A stretch of DNA of 64,000 nt from positions 48,853,470 to 48,917,469 of the forward strand of contig NC_089851.1 of assembly GCF_036373705.1 (NCBI RefSeq). Direction: 5' to 3'. Origin of the DNA: Amia ocellicauda. Taxonomy: Eukaryota > Chordata > Actinopteri > Amiiformes > Amiidae. Positions 11,585 through 24,720 of this stretch are shown here, one piece after another. A model generated the notes under the pieces. The model was not told the origin of the DNA and made no database searches. It was given only the letters and a program-made list of their open reading frames with translations. Position numbers and translations under genes: made by a program. The number at the start of each line of letters is the position of its first letter. Within the stretch, counting starts at the first letter, position 1.

Positions 11585-14398
11585 TATTATTTGTGCTTTT
11601 TTTTTTCTCATTAACTGTGGATAATTGCTGCTTCCAAACCCATTTGCTGGAAAAATAATAATAATAATAAAAATAAAACGTTATGTTTGTAGATAAAAAA
11701 ATAAATGTTTCTTAATGAATCATTGTTTTAAAACATAATTCGCACACAAAACAATTTAATATTTGTTTTGTGTAGTGTATGTAGCGTTTCGTTTATAGTA
11801 TAATGATCTCTCATTACAATTGACACAAATGTTTTCTTTTGATTTGAAATGTGGATGTTTTTAAATGTGTGTATAGTATAAATAAAGCGGTCGTTGTCAC
11901 AGCGAAAAGATTGACATTTGTTTCGTTTATACAGAGGCTTTTGACTAGAAACGTTATCATTTTTCTGTTCATATTCAAAGAGTGCTGTCCCAATTGACGC
12001 CTGACATTAAACGTTTATATTCCGAGCACATTATAAGTGTTTACTGTGCAGATTGCTGCGTGAAGTAGATTTTTTTTTTATGAAGTTGTCCCTGGGCCAG
12101 TGTCAGACAATGAAGTCAGTAAATGTGACTAACTGGTCTGTCATTTCTTCTTTGTAGTTTACTTTGTCAACTGAAGTAGGTGCCACTGTGCCTGTTCTGA
12201 ACACTATAAAGAATTTTATGTAATAGTCTAATTAAACTTGTTTATGGATATACAATGGGTTCCACAAATCCCTTGATACATTTTATTTAAATTATTTAAC
12301 AGAAGACATGCAAATGTGCAATTTAAAAACTAACCATGCACAGAGCATGTTTTACAAATGATGGCATGTTTTAAAAAAAAAAACACAATTCATTCACACC
12401 TGTGAGCATCTAAAAATAATAATAATCATGCATTATCTTTATTTTTTCTGGAGGTTTTATAGATGTTTCCAAAGGTCACCTGTTTCCATGAGGTATAAGA
12501 GGAGATTCTTTGTCCTACTCCCTCACTTACTCTTACTCACTTATGTGCACACTAACTCGCTGCCAGCCTAGCTTTGCAAAGTTCCTTTCTCATGTGAACT
12601 AGGCTTTATTTGCTTCACACAGCTGGATAAGCTTTATATTTTATTCCCCTTGTCCCTGTATCTTGAAACATATTGCTCACTTCATACGTCATAACTTCTT
12701 TGATAATCCATTTGTTCAAAGTATTTTTTTTCATTTGAATCCATGACATCTATCAATCAATTACATTTTTGTTTGTTTGTTTACTTTTCAATTCATGTAT
12801 TGAATTTATTAAATAGATTACTTGTTTTAGCTAAGCCACTCCATCTAACAAATTTCATAAACAATATGTACAATGTTTGCAATATTTGGCTATTTTCCCA
12901 CTTCAAGAATGCTGGGACTTCAACAAGAAAAGTTCTGCAGAAGTGTGCTGTTGTGTACACTCCATAGAAAGATGGACAACTACCATTTTCAGTACAGTCT
13001 GTCTGTCTGTACAGTCTGGTCCATTGGGTGACATTGGTTTGGTGGATTATAGAGGCTAGAGGATAGAGGATAAATAGGATGCATATTTTATATGCTATTT
13101 TTTTTTTTAATGGAGGAAAGACTATTGGTAGGCTATTGTTTCCAGATGTTTCAAAATGTAGGCAATAGCCCTAATTCAAGCAGCATAAAAAGAGTGGTAT
13201 ATTGTGGGGGAAATGTAATAATTACAATAATAATATGCCATATCTGGAGTGGGCCTTTGGTTTGACATTCTCAGTATACATACGTTTGTTGAATATCTGA
13301 ATAAAATCCCCTCCTGTTCCCCCGTTTTCAAAACTAAACAGATACTGTCCCCTTTACTCTTGTGGTTTCAAAAACTTCAGAACAAAAACAATTCTGACCT
13401 TTTGTCTTTGAACTATTTACGACCATGAGATAACATTTTTGTTCAGAGCTACACAGGTCTCCTTAAGGTTACCAAATGTTAAGGATCAAAAGATACTGAC
13501 CTATTTGGAAACACCGGTGTATTTTGAGATGTATATTGAGAAGAATATGCCCACAAAAAATGTCAAAATAAAATAAAAGTAATTACATTTAGATTAATTT
13601 ATTAAATATAATTTAGAACATTTGTTTATGCTTACATAACAGTAATGTTCAAATGTATAGTATATAAAATAATAACCCCTTGTTAAAGATATACATTTAC
13701 TGCTGCTAATATAGTGGGGCGGATATGTGAAATAGATTTTAGCTTCTGGCATTGAAATTTATTTTAAGGTATTCTGATAATTTGAATAAAATAGGGAAAC
13801 AAATTGTCAGAATAAAGCGTCCTTTTAAAATATTAATCTAAACATAATCTGTTTTCTCCATAACTCATCATATCTGATTTTAGATGTGTTTGTTTTTCTC
13901 ATTAAATATAAAAATCAACAAAAATAATATATAATATAATAGTTTAATTTAAATAAATACAAAAGTAAGTTCTCAAAACATTGCTTTCTGCTGTGCACGA
14001 AGTTCAAAATGAAGGGTATCTGCTTACACATAAATGGAGTGATACATGTGATAATGGGTAAGGTCATACTACTTTATCAACCTAGCTTTAAGGGGATGAA
14101 TCTTGTGCAAAACTTTGCCCATGTAAAACAGTGTTAAATTGTCAATATGCTATGTTGTCATTTTTTATTTTAATTGTTTACATTATTGGAATAAATGCAT
14201 GGTTTCTGCTTATGTACAGTCCTTTTGGTTCTCCTATACACATTGACCAGCACAGTAGTATAATTGTTTTTCTATTTTATGTTTGCTCTACAGAAGTTAC
14301 ATCATAGACAAACCTTTTTTGCAGTTACATTTCATCACCTCCCTTTTGAGACCTCAGGACCTCTTGGGAGAGTAGTGACCATGTTATTCTATGTTTTC
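8923..14398. other. Gene desert, nothing recognised
   Basis: AT-rich, with no exon-like open frames of recognisable homology and no terminal repeats that I could pair. An (ATA)n array lies at 11527-11583. Confidence 0.5.
11527..11583. repeat. (AAT)n microsatellite
   Basis: About 19 units of ATA/AAT, uninterrupted. Confidence 0.95.
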
Positions 14399-14696
14399 TC
14401 AACTCCAGTCAGAAGGAAATGGTACAGGTTTATACTTGATGTATGTTTGACCCCAAATGTGACTTGCCTGGAAGGCTGCCCTCATGTTGCAAAGGAGCAG
14501 CTTTATTTGTTGTGATGTTCTTAAGCTGGCAGTTTCCACACGCAAACAGGTGTTGACAAGCTTCACCGACTTTGCTGAGAAGTGACGTGCGGCTGTATAG
14601 GACAACCACAAATTTCTTTAACTCATCTATGACTTCATCACTTACGTGACTTAGAATATGAGACAAGCTGTTGAACAGAGGTTCCAAATGTTGCAT
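14399..14696 (-). pseudogene. Relic of an unclassified mobile-element-type protein
   Basis: Two overlapping minus-strand frames read as one protein with a frameshift. The first carries KKFVVVLYSRTSLLSKVGEA. The second carries MRAAFQASHIWGQ and a PVPFPSDW ending. This pattern (YxRTS, then VxEAxxxLF, then QAxxIWGQ and P.PSxW) resembles a C-terminal segment I recall from uncharacterised repeat-encoded fish proteins. I cannot assign a superfamily. No start codon or upstream domains were found. Confidence 0.4.
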
Positions 14697-14727
14697 AGAT
14701 TGAACACCAATGCCCTACTTGTGTTTA

Positions 14728-15078
14728 TTTGTGTACTATATTGATTCGCAATTTCCCATGTATACTATATTGGTTTGTGTGCATACTATAATCAGTTCTC
14801 ATGCATATTATGCCCCATTTGGTTTATTAGAGACCATAATGGCTGCCGCTACTGGCAATATGTGGGGGTCAAGGAATATGCAATGCAGCCATCTATCAGC
14901 CTCTCCCTCTCAATGTTCATGTATTTTCTTTATATCTGGACTGTACTGGCTCTGAACTGATATTGTGTGCACAAAAATCTATATAGTATGCACATAAACC
15001 AATATAGTACACACGCAAACCAATATAGTATGCACACAAATCGATATAGTTGCACACAACTGATGAATTATGGCCTGT
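14728..15078. repeat. Inverted minisatellite around a 150-bp spacer
   Basis: A unit of about 21 bp close to GTGTGCATACTATATTGGTT appears two to three times at 14728-14812. It appears again three to four times in inverted orientation at 14963-15058. The outer flanks (ATTATGCCCCATTTGG on the left, AATTATGGCCTGTTTGGCC on the right) are partly inverted too. Single-stranded DNA or RNA from here could fold into a long imperfect hairpin. It lies directly beside the relic at 14399-14696 and may belong to the same element. Confidence 0.6.
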
Positions 15079-15499
15079 TTGGCCCCAATATACTTCCCCA
15101 CACAGTTGTTTCCCCTCATTCCCTCTGAAGGCAGCAACATGATCATAACCAGATTAAGCAAGGCCACACAATCCTTGCGCACTGAAGCAAGCAGCAATAC
15201 ATGAGAAGCAATATATCCAAATGTTGCCCTGTGTCCAAAGTCTAGCCAAACCTCACACACAGGTACACTTCTAGCTGATGCAATGGCTAAGACAAGTGCA
15301 TCTGTATCTGTTGCATAAATTATAATTTTGTTGTTCAGTAATCAGCCTCCTCATGTGTGCTGAAATCCTCAGTTTTTTAAATGAACATTTTACCAGATCT
15401 GACATGTTCTAAATCACAGTGATGGGCCTGATAGAGTGAGTTTTGCCATGTGAGCTGAAATTAATATCTTTCCAGGATTTACCTGTGTAAATTGGAAGT

Positions 15500-15646
15500 T
15501 GTAAAATGTATTATATTTTGAGTTGCTATGTTTAATGTTAATTTGAATTTGTAATGTTTGATGCCTTGTACTTAACTTTGTATTGCACTTATGTTGTAAG
15601 TCGCCCTGGATAAGGGCGTCTGCCAAGAAATAAAAATAATAATATT
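15500..15646 (+). repeat. L2-type LINE / V-SINE 3' tail
   Basis: Contains the conserved tail GTAAGTCGCCCTGGATAAGG followed by GCGTCTGCCAA and an A/AAT-rich end. This is the 3' end shared by many fish L2-clade LINEs and tRNA-derived SINEs. No SINE promoter boxes or reverse-transcriptase sequence is visible upstream, so it is a 5'-truncated copy. Confidence 0.75.
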
Positions 15647-15676
15647 TTACTGTACAATTGAATAACTTTCTTAAAA

Positions 15677-15683
<7 letters not shown>

Positions 15684-15736
<53 letters not shown>
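15684..15736. repeat. (TA)n microsatellite
   Basis: Pure alternating TA, followed to about 15790 by mixed TATG/CACA sequence. Confidence 0.95.
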
Positions 15737-16272
15737 TATATATGTATATATATATACATTATATATATACATACACATACACACACACAAGGAAGGAAGA
15801 GTCTTGGTTTATCGTGTCCTTTTTGAAGGATGCAAAGTAATTCAATCCGAATGTCCAGGTCAGTCTCTGTATTCCACCACCGCAGTCCTTTTTTATCTGG
15901 CACATTCCTTCAGCGGTGCTGCTCCTTCCGGCGCTCAGGAAGACAAGCAACGTGGATCAGTACTCACACACAGGTAATTAGAGCATCAGTTCTTAATTCC
16001 AGTTTACACACTCCCAGGAGATCTGTATGCACATCCATTTTATGCAGGTAGGTGGAATTTAGTTTGTATCATGCACATAGCTCTCAGAGCAGGAGTGTTC
16101 AGGAAACAGCAGAAGCTGGGTCATCAATAAACACCTTTAAAATCACTCTAGTTTACTGTACTCATTCAAAAATTCCAGTCAGAGAGAGTCAGTTTCCCCC
16201 ACAGTCTATAACCGCACTCTTATACAAAAGCTGTGCAATATTTAGCTTTTAACACTGATCTCTGCAATGCAA

Positions 16273-16317
16273 TCCTTTCCTTTCCTTTCCTTTCCTTTCC
16301 TTTCCTTTCCTTTCCTG
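16273..16317. repeat. (TTTCC)n microsatellite
   Basis: About nine tandem TTTCC units on the plus strand. Confidence 0.95.
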
Positions 16318-16435
16318 TGAAAGAGACCTGTGAAATGGTAAAGATTTGTACTCCTTTCTCTTACAGTGATTCTCTTTGTATTTTTGTAATGTTTCATTTG
16401 CTCCATTTATTTTATTTATTTGATAATAAATATAT

Positions 16436-16492
<57 letters not shown>
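16436..16492. repeat. (TA)n microsatellite
   Basis: About 25 TA units. Confidence 0.95.
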
Positions 16493-16495
<3 letters not shown>

Positions 16496-19400
16496 ATGTC
16501 AACTACTATTGATGAAATTGTATGTTTATTTTATAGGTTAAAAATATATCATGTGGTTAACTTCTACAATTGAAACATGAAATAAATATGCATTCAATAA
16601 TACAAATTTCTTAAATACACAGAAAATATGCAAATTTTGGCATATAAGAAGTATAAGACTAATTTGTTCCATATGGTTGCTAATAGAAAACTAAAAGAAA
16701 AGGGAAGATTAATCAAAAACAATCCTATAAAGCAAACACAATCTAAGGCATAAAATAGTACATAATAATATCAATAATTGGCAGTAAGTAGCAATTGTGG
16801 TCTAATACTTGGCAAGGATTCATCATCTGATATTGCCTATCATGGGCCTTTGCTTTGCCATTCTCAGACATTGGAGGTTGCAGTGTCTAGAAACTGGGCC
16901 AATGCTTATTCTACTCTGTTCTGAATTGAGATTGATCTCATATTTCACTTAGTTGACACACTGCATGCAGCATATCCCTGTTCGATCTAGAAGGTCTGTT
17001 TTAATCCGGCCTGACCTCCTAAAATGGTCTCAGTTGAGATGATGCAACTAGCAGCCATGCTCTAGGATTTTGCAGGGATCCCAAAGGTTTCCAAACTGAG
17101 CTGTGGGAGTCCCTGCTTATTCTATGCCCCCTCTTTTGTCTCTTTTGATTGCTGAGGTTGCTATTGTGCTCTAGAAACTGAAAGATCATTCTGGGCCAAG
17201 GCTTACTCATGGTCAACAACTGGCATTGGATCACCTACCCAGCCCAGGAACATGTGCCCTATTCGGTTGGCTATCATGTTCAGAGTAAGATAGTCAGATG
17301 ATTACGGTTAGTTCTGGTATGATAGTTAGTTCTAGCTCTAAACGTCGACTGTTGTTCAGCTTCTGTATCTATTCAGTATCCTAAGTATCAGTATACCACC
17401 ATTTATATTGAATGGGGAATTTCCAAGGATTAGTTTGTAATAACATTGAGATTAAAACAAATACTTGTCAGGGTATTTCCTTTCATAAAGTGTCAACAAC
17501 AAAAGGGGCGGATCAGATCCAAAGTGCCTGAAAATACCAACAAATAAAAACAAATACAAAAATACAAAATACAAAACTGCAGCAGCACATTTTTAATCAT
17601 TATTCCATACTTGATAGACTACATCAATCATCAGTTTAATTCAGTACATTTTAAATGTACAGCAAAATATAGAAAGCATTTACATCTTAAATAATAAGAT
17701 TAATGGAAATAAATAAGGATATTAAACACATTTAGGAGAGGGGAAACATAGTTGAATCATAGTTGCACAGAAATATTATTGCCATGGGCCTTTAACAACA
17801 TACCACCTCGCACCTATACATTCACATGTGTATACCTGAAAAAAGTAAACGACTTCATCCAAGTACCCAAAAACCCCAAAGTACCTAAAAACAATCCTTA
17901 CAATCACTACACTGCACAACAAGCCATACATCACTCGTGCTCTTGTAACTGAAACACCAATTTTCTTAATTGCTTGGACATGCCAAACACATCTGTAAGA
18001 CAATAGCATGTTCAAATTAAGATAATAACATTCAGCCAGCTGGCTACCATTTAAAAGCACACACACAAGAACACTAACCAGAATATTTGAAGATGAAATA
18101 CAGCCTATGGTCCTTTGACTATATGATTTGACTATGATTTGAGCATAGTCCACAAATATCAGACAAGTTGTATTTTTTAAATGTAGTTTTCTTTAAAAGG
18201 TTCTAGTCTTATAATTCAGCCAATATGGTAATTTAATCTCTTCATTTGGTACATTTACATGGTACATTTACATGGCACATATGTGAATATATGTGCACAA
18301 TGTTCTGTTTATATGCATCAGGATTCTTGATATTCAGTGTATACATGGCAAGAGGAATATTGTGTTTATGCGATTAAGTATGCATGCACACCTCATTTCC
18401 ATCCTAAGGAATAGCAGTGAAAGTATGTATGAATTTCAGCTGCACGTTTGTTGAGATCTGAGATCTGTGTTCTATTCTTCTTGTGTATTTTTTCCATTTA
18501 TGAAATTAATTTTCTGAGATTGTATTGGTACGTGTGAGTCTTAATACAGCATGATGCATTGATGCAGACTGTTTTTCTTCACTCTTCAAGTACACATTTC
18601 AGTACAAAAGTTCAGTACACATTTTTTGAATTGAGCTGCTTCCTGGTTTACATCACACCAACTGCCTACTATGTCACACCAAGGTGAATACTTTCGTGGG
18701 TTCAGCCTCATATTAGTATTCTAAATATTAGAGGAATATTCTGCTTACATAGTGGAATATGTATTTATTTTTCAGTATTCCAAATACTAGTGGAATATTA
18801 GTGGCCATGTAAACACAGTGAGTGATATATATATAACAGTACGGTAGTCTAACAACCTTTATTTATTTCACTTGTTTAACAAATGTTTTCCTACCTCTGC
18901 AACCTCCATGCCCCCCCCGCCCCCCTAACACAGTTTTTTACATTTGGGTATGTGTGAGAGAGAAACAGATAGAGTGTGAGAGAGAGACAGTGTGGTTTGC
19001 TAATGTCCTTCCATTTCCATGATTGCATTATTTTCTGTTTCTGTCATACATCCTCAATCATTAAATGTTAAATGTGGTTCAGTTCTTAAATCACACAATA
19101 ATGTTTTGCTATATATATATGCTACAGTGTGCTTTTTTATTCAAACACAATTCTCACACCAAATGCATATAATTATATATGACAAAAAAGGTTTTTCCCC
19201 AACATGTGATTCCGTTTTGATTAAACTAAGTAAAGTAACTGAAAGTGTGAACTCAGGTAGTGTGAACAGTGAACAAGTGCAAGTGCATGTCCTTATATTA
19301 AAAATAATACTAAAGATCATAACAATCAATGCATGAAATAACCATTTGAAAGGTCCTATGGCACATCACAAGGCAGTGTGCCTCACCACAAAGGAGGAAT

Positions 19401-20882
19401 TGACACTGCACATTAATTACTGGCCCCTGTATCGTGGTATAGCCTTTTTGTCACTGACCTTTGCATGCCACCACAGGCAACATGATATGATTACAACACA
19501 TGATCTGTTTGCTTTGTTCCATTATCTGTGGATGGAATATTCATGATCCTACACTTTTGCTATTTCTTTAAGTACCTGCCCACGCAAAGACAGATTTGTA
19601 ATAAAAGGGGGGACTCCAGTTTAAAAGTTTGTTTTTCAAAGTCTCTCTCCCTATATATATCTATAGTTAAGTAGACACTGAGTAGACTCAGAGCTGCAAC
19701 ATTGTTTTGGGCTTATGAACCAAACCTTAAAATGTGTTTGACACACAGATTAAAATTCACCCACCAACATGCAAAGTGTATTAACTAAAACACCAAATGT
19801 TTCCCCTTTGAAACTTTCTTAACAGAATACCCTCTGTTTTTAAGTTCTGTACAGTGTATTCTGTACTGTGATATCCCTTGGGAGCTTTGTGTATGTGAGA
19901 TTTCAGTGTAGAGTACAATAATAATAATTACATATTATACAAACAATATTATACAAATGTAATTGTCCACAGTGTATTAAAAACTTATGAAAGGAAAGTG
20001 CAATGTGGGAGCATATTCGTTTTTATTTTCTGTTTCAGAGAATTGAGAGTTGAGAGTCAGACTTGGTATTATAGTGTTCCGGAGCAAATTACTCAATCTT
20101 TACAGTAGCAGGAACAAAATATATATATATATTACCAATAGGTATAATACAAATGTTTGAATATAAACTATTTGGTTCATGATCTGATGCATCTGTGGAC
20201 CAATAAGAATGTATTTATGATCTTTCACTAAATGTCTGTTGGGGCTTTATTATTTGTGTGTACCCAACATAGAGTGTGGATCTCTAAGTTCTTTTTTCTC
20301 CATCAGCAAAAATAATACAATAAGTAAGGGCTCCATGAGTATTCATATTGTTTTAATGGGGTTGTGTGTTTTATCACTGTTTTCTTATGTTGTAAATAGC
20401 ATTGAGATGACTGCCCATCTCATCATTGCCCATCTCTGTAACAATAACAATCTATGATTTTTAAATGAATTGCCTTGGTTTTATATCAATATTTAACCAT
20501 ATTAAGAGTTTTAGATTTCAGAGGTCAGTCATTTTTTTAAATATTCTCTGAATATGTATATTCTCTGTTAATATTTTCTGAATATTAAGACGTGTATTTT
20601 CTGTTTCCTTAACACTGCAATACATAGCTTAAAGTCATTGTCATGAGGGTCACTGGGTATAACAGTGGTGTGAGAAATTGAATAAACACTTTTCCTGAGG
20701 AAATTGGGCAATTTGTTTTGATGAGCGGTTGCATGCTAAGCTGCGAATATTCTATTCTCTGCATATAGTTGGGCCTGACTTTGTTGTTTTCTGAGAACAG
20801 CCTATGGTGGCAATATCCTGGTATTTGACAGTACTGTCCTCTATTAGTAGTCTGTAACACCATCAGCAACCAGAACAATTTA
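16493..20882. other. Gene desert, nothing recognised
   Basis: AT-rich. The open frames are short and unlike known proteins, and no element ends were paired. Confidence 0.5.
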
Positions 20883-22085
20883 CAGTGCCTATAGAAAAGT
20901 CTACACCCCCTTGAACTTTGTTAACATTATGTTGTGTCAGTTCCAGGCATTTAAATGAGAATTGAGGAAAGCGTTTTTATTAATACAAAGTATTAATTAC
21001 AAATACAAATCTGAAATATCATGATTAGGTAAGTCTCCACCCCCCTGAGTTAATACTTACTTGAAGCACCTCTGGCAACAATTACAGCTTTGAGTCTGTT
21101 GGCATAGGTCTCTTCCAAACTTGCACACCTAGATATAGCAATATTTGACCATTATTTTTTACGAAACTGTTCAAGCTCTGTCAAACTCCTTAGGGAGCAT
21201 TGATGGACAGAAATCTTCAAGTCATGCCACACATTTTCAAATGGATTTAGGTCAGAGCTTTGATTGGGCCCCTCAAGAGCATTTACCTTTTTGTTCCTTA
21301 ACCACTCCAGTGTAGCTTTGACTGTGTGCTTTGGGTGGCTGTTATGCTGTGAACCCTTTCTTACAGAGGGCAGCAGTTTTTCCTCAAGGACATTTCTGTA
21401 CTTTGTTTCATTAATTTTCCTTTCTGCCCCAGTCCCTGCCAATGAGACACATCCTCATAACATCATATGGAAACCATGATACTGTTCTTTGGTTGATGTG
21501 CTGTTTTTGGTTTATACCAAACATACTGCTTTGCATTTTGGCCAAAAAGTTCAATTTTAGTTTTGTCAGACAATACTTTTTGTGTGTTTCAGGTGGGCTT
21601 TCTTGAGTCATGGCTTCCTTCTTGCCATCCCACCATACAGGCCAGATTTCTGGAGTGCTTGGGATAATGTTGTCACGTGCACACTTTGACCAGTATTAAA
21701 AAGCTGTAAGAGCCTGTAGGTCTGTAAGTCTCCTTCTTGTTCTGTCATCCAGTTCAGAGGGATGGTCTGATCTAGACATGGTCTTGGTTGTGCCATACAC
21801 CTTCCACTACTTAATAATCATCTTGACCTTGGACTTGCTGAATTTACGTGAATCACTACAGTGTAACACAGGTGGAGGCCACATAACTTGGCAATCGGTT
21901 ACAACTTAGCTAATTTAGCATTACCATTACAAGGTGGACACTCCTACCAAACTATTTTAATTTTTATTGTTAATAAATTTTCTACTAATATTTTTTTAAA
22001 CTATTTTACTACATTTTAATTCCAGGCTATAAGGCAGCAAAAGGTGAACATTTTGAAAGGGAATGTGGAGTTATTATGGGCACTG
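20883..22085 (-). mobile_element. Degenerate Tc1-like transposon (family 3)
   Basis: The left end starts CAGTGCCTATAGAAAAGTCT and the right end inverts to CAGTGCCCATAATAACTCC, a decayed inverted pair. The minus strand keeps fragments of a Tc1 transposase in shifting frames: EKLLPSVRKG, HPKHTVKATLEWLRNKKVNA, then SSDLNPFENVWHDLKIS, which is the segment containing the last catalytic glutamate. Multiple frameshifts and stops make this an old, dead copy. Its right end lies only 8 bp from the next element. Confidence 0.8.
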
Positions 22086-22093
22086 TGTATATA

Positions 22094-23084
22094 CACTCAC
22101 CTAAAGGATTATTAGGAACACCTGTTCAATTTCTCATGAATGCAATTATCTAACCAACCAATCACATGGCAGTTGCTTCAATGCATTTAGGGGTGTGGTC
22201 CTGGTCAAGACAATCTCCTGAACTCCAAACTGAATGTCTGAATGGGAAAGAAAGGTGATTTAAGCAATTTTGAGCGTGGCATGGTTGTTGGTGCCAGACG
22301 GGCCGGTCTGAGTATTTCACAATCTGCTCAGTTACTGGGATTTTCACGCACAACCATTTCTAGGGTTTACAAAGAATGGTGTGAAAAGGGAAAAACATCC
22401 AGTATGCGGGAGTCCTGTGGGCGAAAATGCCTTGTTGATGCAAGAGGTCAGAGGAGAATGGGCCGACTGATTCAAGCTGATAGAAGAGCAACTTTGACTG
22501 AAATAACCACTCGTTACAACCGAGGTATGCAGCAAAGCATTTGTGAAGCCACAACACGTACAACCTTGAGGCGGATGGGCTACAACAGCAGAAGACCCCA
22601 CCGGGTATTACTCATCTCCACTACAAATAGGAGAAAGAGGCTACAATTTGCACAAGATCACCAAAATTGGACAGTTGAAGACTGGAAAAATGTTGCCTGG
22701 TCTGATGAGTCTCGATTTCTGTTGAGACATTCAGATGGTAGAGTCAGAATTTGGCGTAAACAGAATGAGAACATGGATCCATCATGCCTTGTTACCACTG
22801 TGCAGGCTGGTGGTGGTGGTGTAATGGTGTGGGGGATGTTTTCTTGGCACACTTTAGGCCCCTTAGTGCCAATTGGGCATCGTTTAAATGCCACGGCCTA
22901 CCTGAGCATTGTTTCTGACCATGTCCATCCCTTTATGACCACCATGTACCCATCCTCTGATGGCTACTTCCAGCAGGATAATGCACCATGTCACAAAGGT
23001 CGAATCATTTCAAATTGGTTTCTTGAACATGACAATGAGTTCACTGTATTAGTATGGTGTTCCTAGTAATCCTTTAGGTGAGTG
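22094..23084 (+). mobile_element. DD36E-type Tc1 element, 3'-deleted (family 4, copy 1)
   Basis: The perfect terminal inverted repeat CACTCACCTAAAGGATTATT is present at both ends, flanked by TA. The element is about 230 bp shorter than its sister at 53417-54637 because of one deletion near the 3' end of the transposase gene. Confidence 0.93.
22242..23066 (+). pseudogene. DD36E-type Tc1 transposase lacking the last catalytic residue
   Basis: An uninterrupted 274-codon frame. It has an N-terminal helix-turn-helix region (NFERGMVVGARRAG, then TTISRVYKEW), a second DNA-binding part around residues 60-120, the first catalytic aspartate in AWSDESRF, a glycine-rich turn (QAGGGGVMVWG), and the second aspartate in YFQQDNAPCH. 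Just after NEFTVL the sequence jumps to the extreme 3' end. The segment with the third catalytic acid (NPIEHLW in the sister copy) and the C-terminus are gone. The junction has short direct homology (CTGTA.TA / CAGTATTA). It looks like an intact gene but cannot catalyse transposition. Confidence 0.92.
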
Positions 23085-23322
23085 TATATATATACAGTGG
23101 GGGAAAAAAGTATTTGATCCCCTGCTGATTTTGTATGTTTGCCCACTGACAAATAAATGATCAGTCTATAATTTTAATGGTAGGTGTATTTTAACAGTGA
23201 GAGACAGAATAACCACAAAAAAATCCAGAAAAACACATTTCAAAAAAGTTATAAATTGATTTGCATGTTAATGAGGGAAATAAGTATTTGATCCCCTATC
23301 AATCAGCAAGATTTCTGGCTCC

Positions 23323-23419
23323 CAGGTGTCTTTTATACAGGTAACGAGCTGAGATTAGGAGCACTCTCTTAAAGGGAGTGCTCCTAATCTCAGCTCGTTA
23401 CCTGTATAAAAGACACCTG
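23323..23419. repeat. Perfect palindrome, 44-bp arms, in Tc1 copy B leader
   Basis: Left arm 23323-23366 and right arm 23376-23419 are exact reverse complements around a 9-nt spacer (TCTTAAAGG). The palindrome ends 42 bp before the transposase ATG. Copy A has only one arm and then joins the same downstream leader, so the palindrome is an inverted duplication within this lineage (or a loss in A). Confidence 0.95.
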
Positions 23420-23461
23420 TCCACAGAAGCAATCAATCAATCAGATTCCAAACTCTCCACC

Positions 23462-24586
23462 ATGGCCAAGACCAAAGAGCTGTCGAAGGATGTCAAGGAC
23501 AAGATTGTAGACCTACACAAGGCTGGAATGGGCTACAAGACCATCGCCAAGCAGCTTGGTGAGAAGGTGACAACAGTTGGTGCGATTATTCGCAAATGGA
23601 AGAAACACAAAATAACTTTCAGTCTCCCTCGGTCTGGGGCTCCATGCAAGATCTCACCTCATGGAGTTTCAATGATCATGAGAAAGGTGAGGAATCAGAC
23701 CAGAACTACACGGGAGGATCTTGTTAATGATCTCAAGGCAGCTGGGACCATAGTAACCAAGAAAACAATTGGTAACACACTACGCCGTGAAGGACTGAAA
23801 TCCTGCAGCGCCCGCAAGGTCCCCCTGCTCAAGAAAGCACATGTACAGGCCTGTCTGAAGTTTGCCAATGAACATCTGAATGATTCAGAGGAGAACTGGG
23901 TGAAAGTGTTGTGGTCAGATGAGACCAAAATCGAGCTCTTTGGCATCAACTCAACTCGCCGTGTTTGGAGGAGGAGGAATGACCCCAAGAACACCATCCC
24001 CACTGTCAAACATGGAGGTGGAAACATTATGCTTTGGGGGTGTTTTTCTGCTAAGGGGACAGGACAACTGCACCACATCAAAGGGACAATGGACGGGGCC
24101 ATGTAGCGTCAAATCTTGGGTGAGAACCTCCTTCCCTCAGCCAGGGCATTGAAAATGGGTCGTGGATGGGTATTCCAGCATGACAATGACCCAAAACACA
24201 CAGCCAAGGCAACAAAGGAGTGGCTCAAGAAGAAGCACATTAAGGTCCTGGAGTGGCCTAGCCAGTCTCCAGACCTTAATCCCATAGAAAATCTGTGGAG
24301 GGAGCTGAAGGTTCGAGTTGCCAAACGTCAGCCTCGAAACCTTAATGACTTGGAGAGGATCTGCAAAGAGGAGTGGGACAAAATCCCTCCTGAGATGTGT
24401 GCAAACCTGGTGGCCAATTACAAGAAACGTCTGACTTCTGTGATTGCCAACAAGGGCTTTACCACCAAGTACAAAGTCAAAGGGGTCAAATACTTATTTC
24501 TCTCATTAACATGCAAATCAATTTATAACTTTTTTGAAATGTGTTTTTCTGGATTTTGTTGTTGTTATTCTGTCTCTCACTGTTAA
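23462..24586 (+). pseudogene. Tc1 transposase with one nonsense codon (copy B)
   Basis: The ATG sits in a good context (CACCATGG) and starts [10 protein letters not shown]. The frame holds the paired-like DNA-binding domain (about residues 1-115), the first catalytic aspartate in LWSDETKIE, the GGGNIMLWG turn, the second in [10 protein letters not shown] and the glutamate in [11 protein letters not shown], with 34 residues between the last two (DD34E). The only internal break is TAG at 24104-24106, after GTMDGAM. The usual stop after TKY is also lost (TAC AAA), so the frame runs on about 36 residues. It is otherwise well preserved, suggesting a young copy. Confidence 0.94.
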
Positions 24587-24682
24587 AATACACCTATCAT
24601 TAAAATTATAGATTGATAATTTCTTTGTCAGTGGGCAAACGTACAAAATCAGCAGGGGATCAAATATTTTTTTCCCCCACTG

Positions 24683-24720
<38 letters not shown>

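Larger units (their letters stand above)
23095..24682 (+). mobile_element. Tc1-like transposon, family 2 copy B
   Basis: A full-length 1588-bp element with CAGTGGGGGAAAAAAG at the left end and its near-perfect inverse at the right, flanked by TA. Inner direct repeats near 23274 and 24484 complete an IR/DR structure. The leader contains a perfect 44-bp-arm palindrome. It begins 10 bp after the previous element. Confidence 0.96.

Noticed and set aside
14264..14515. Plus-strand frame opposite the relic at 14399-14696
   Set aside because: The protein-like motifs are on the minus strand; the plus frame is a shadow.
22242..23066. An intact, functional transposase gene
   Set aside because: The frame is open, but comparison with 53417-54637 shows the catalytic glutamate region and C-terminus are deleted.
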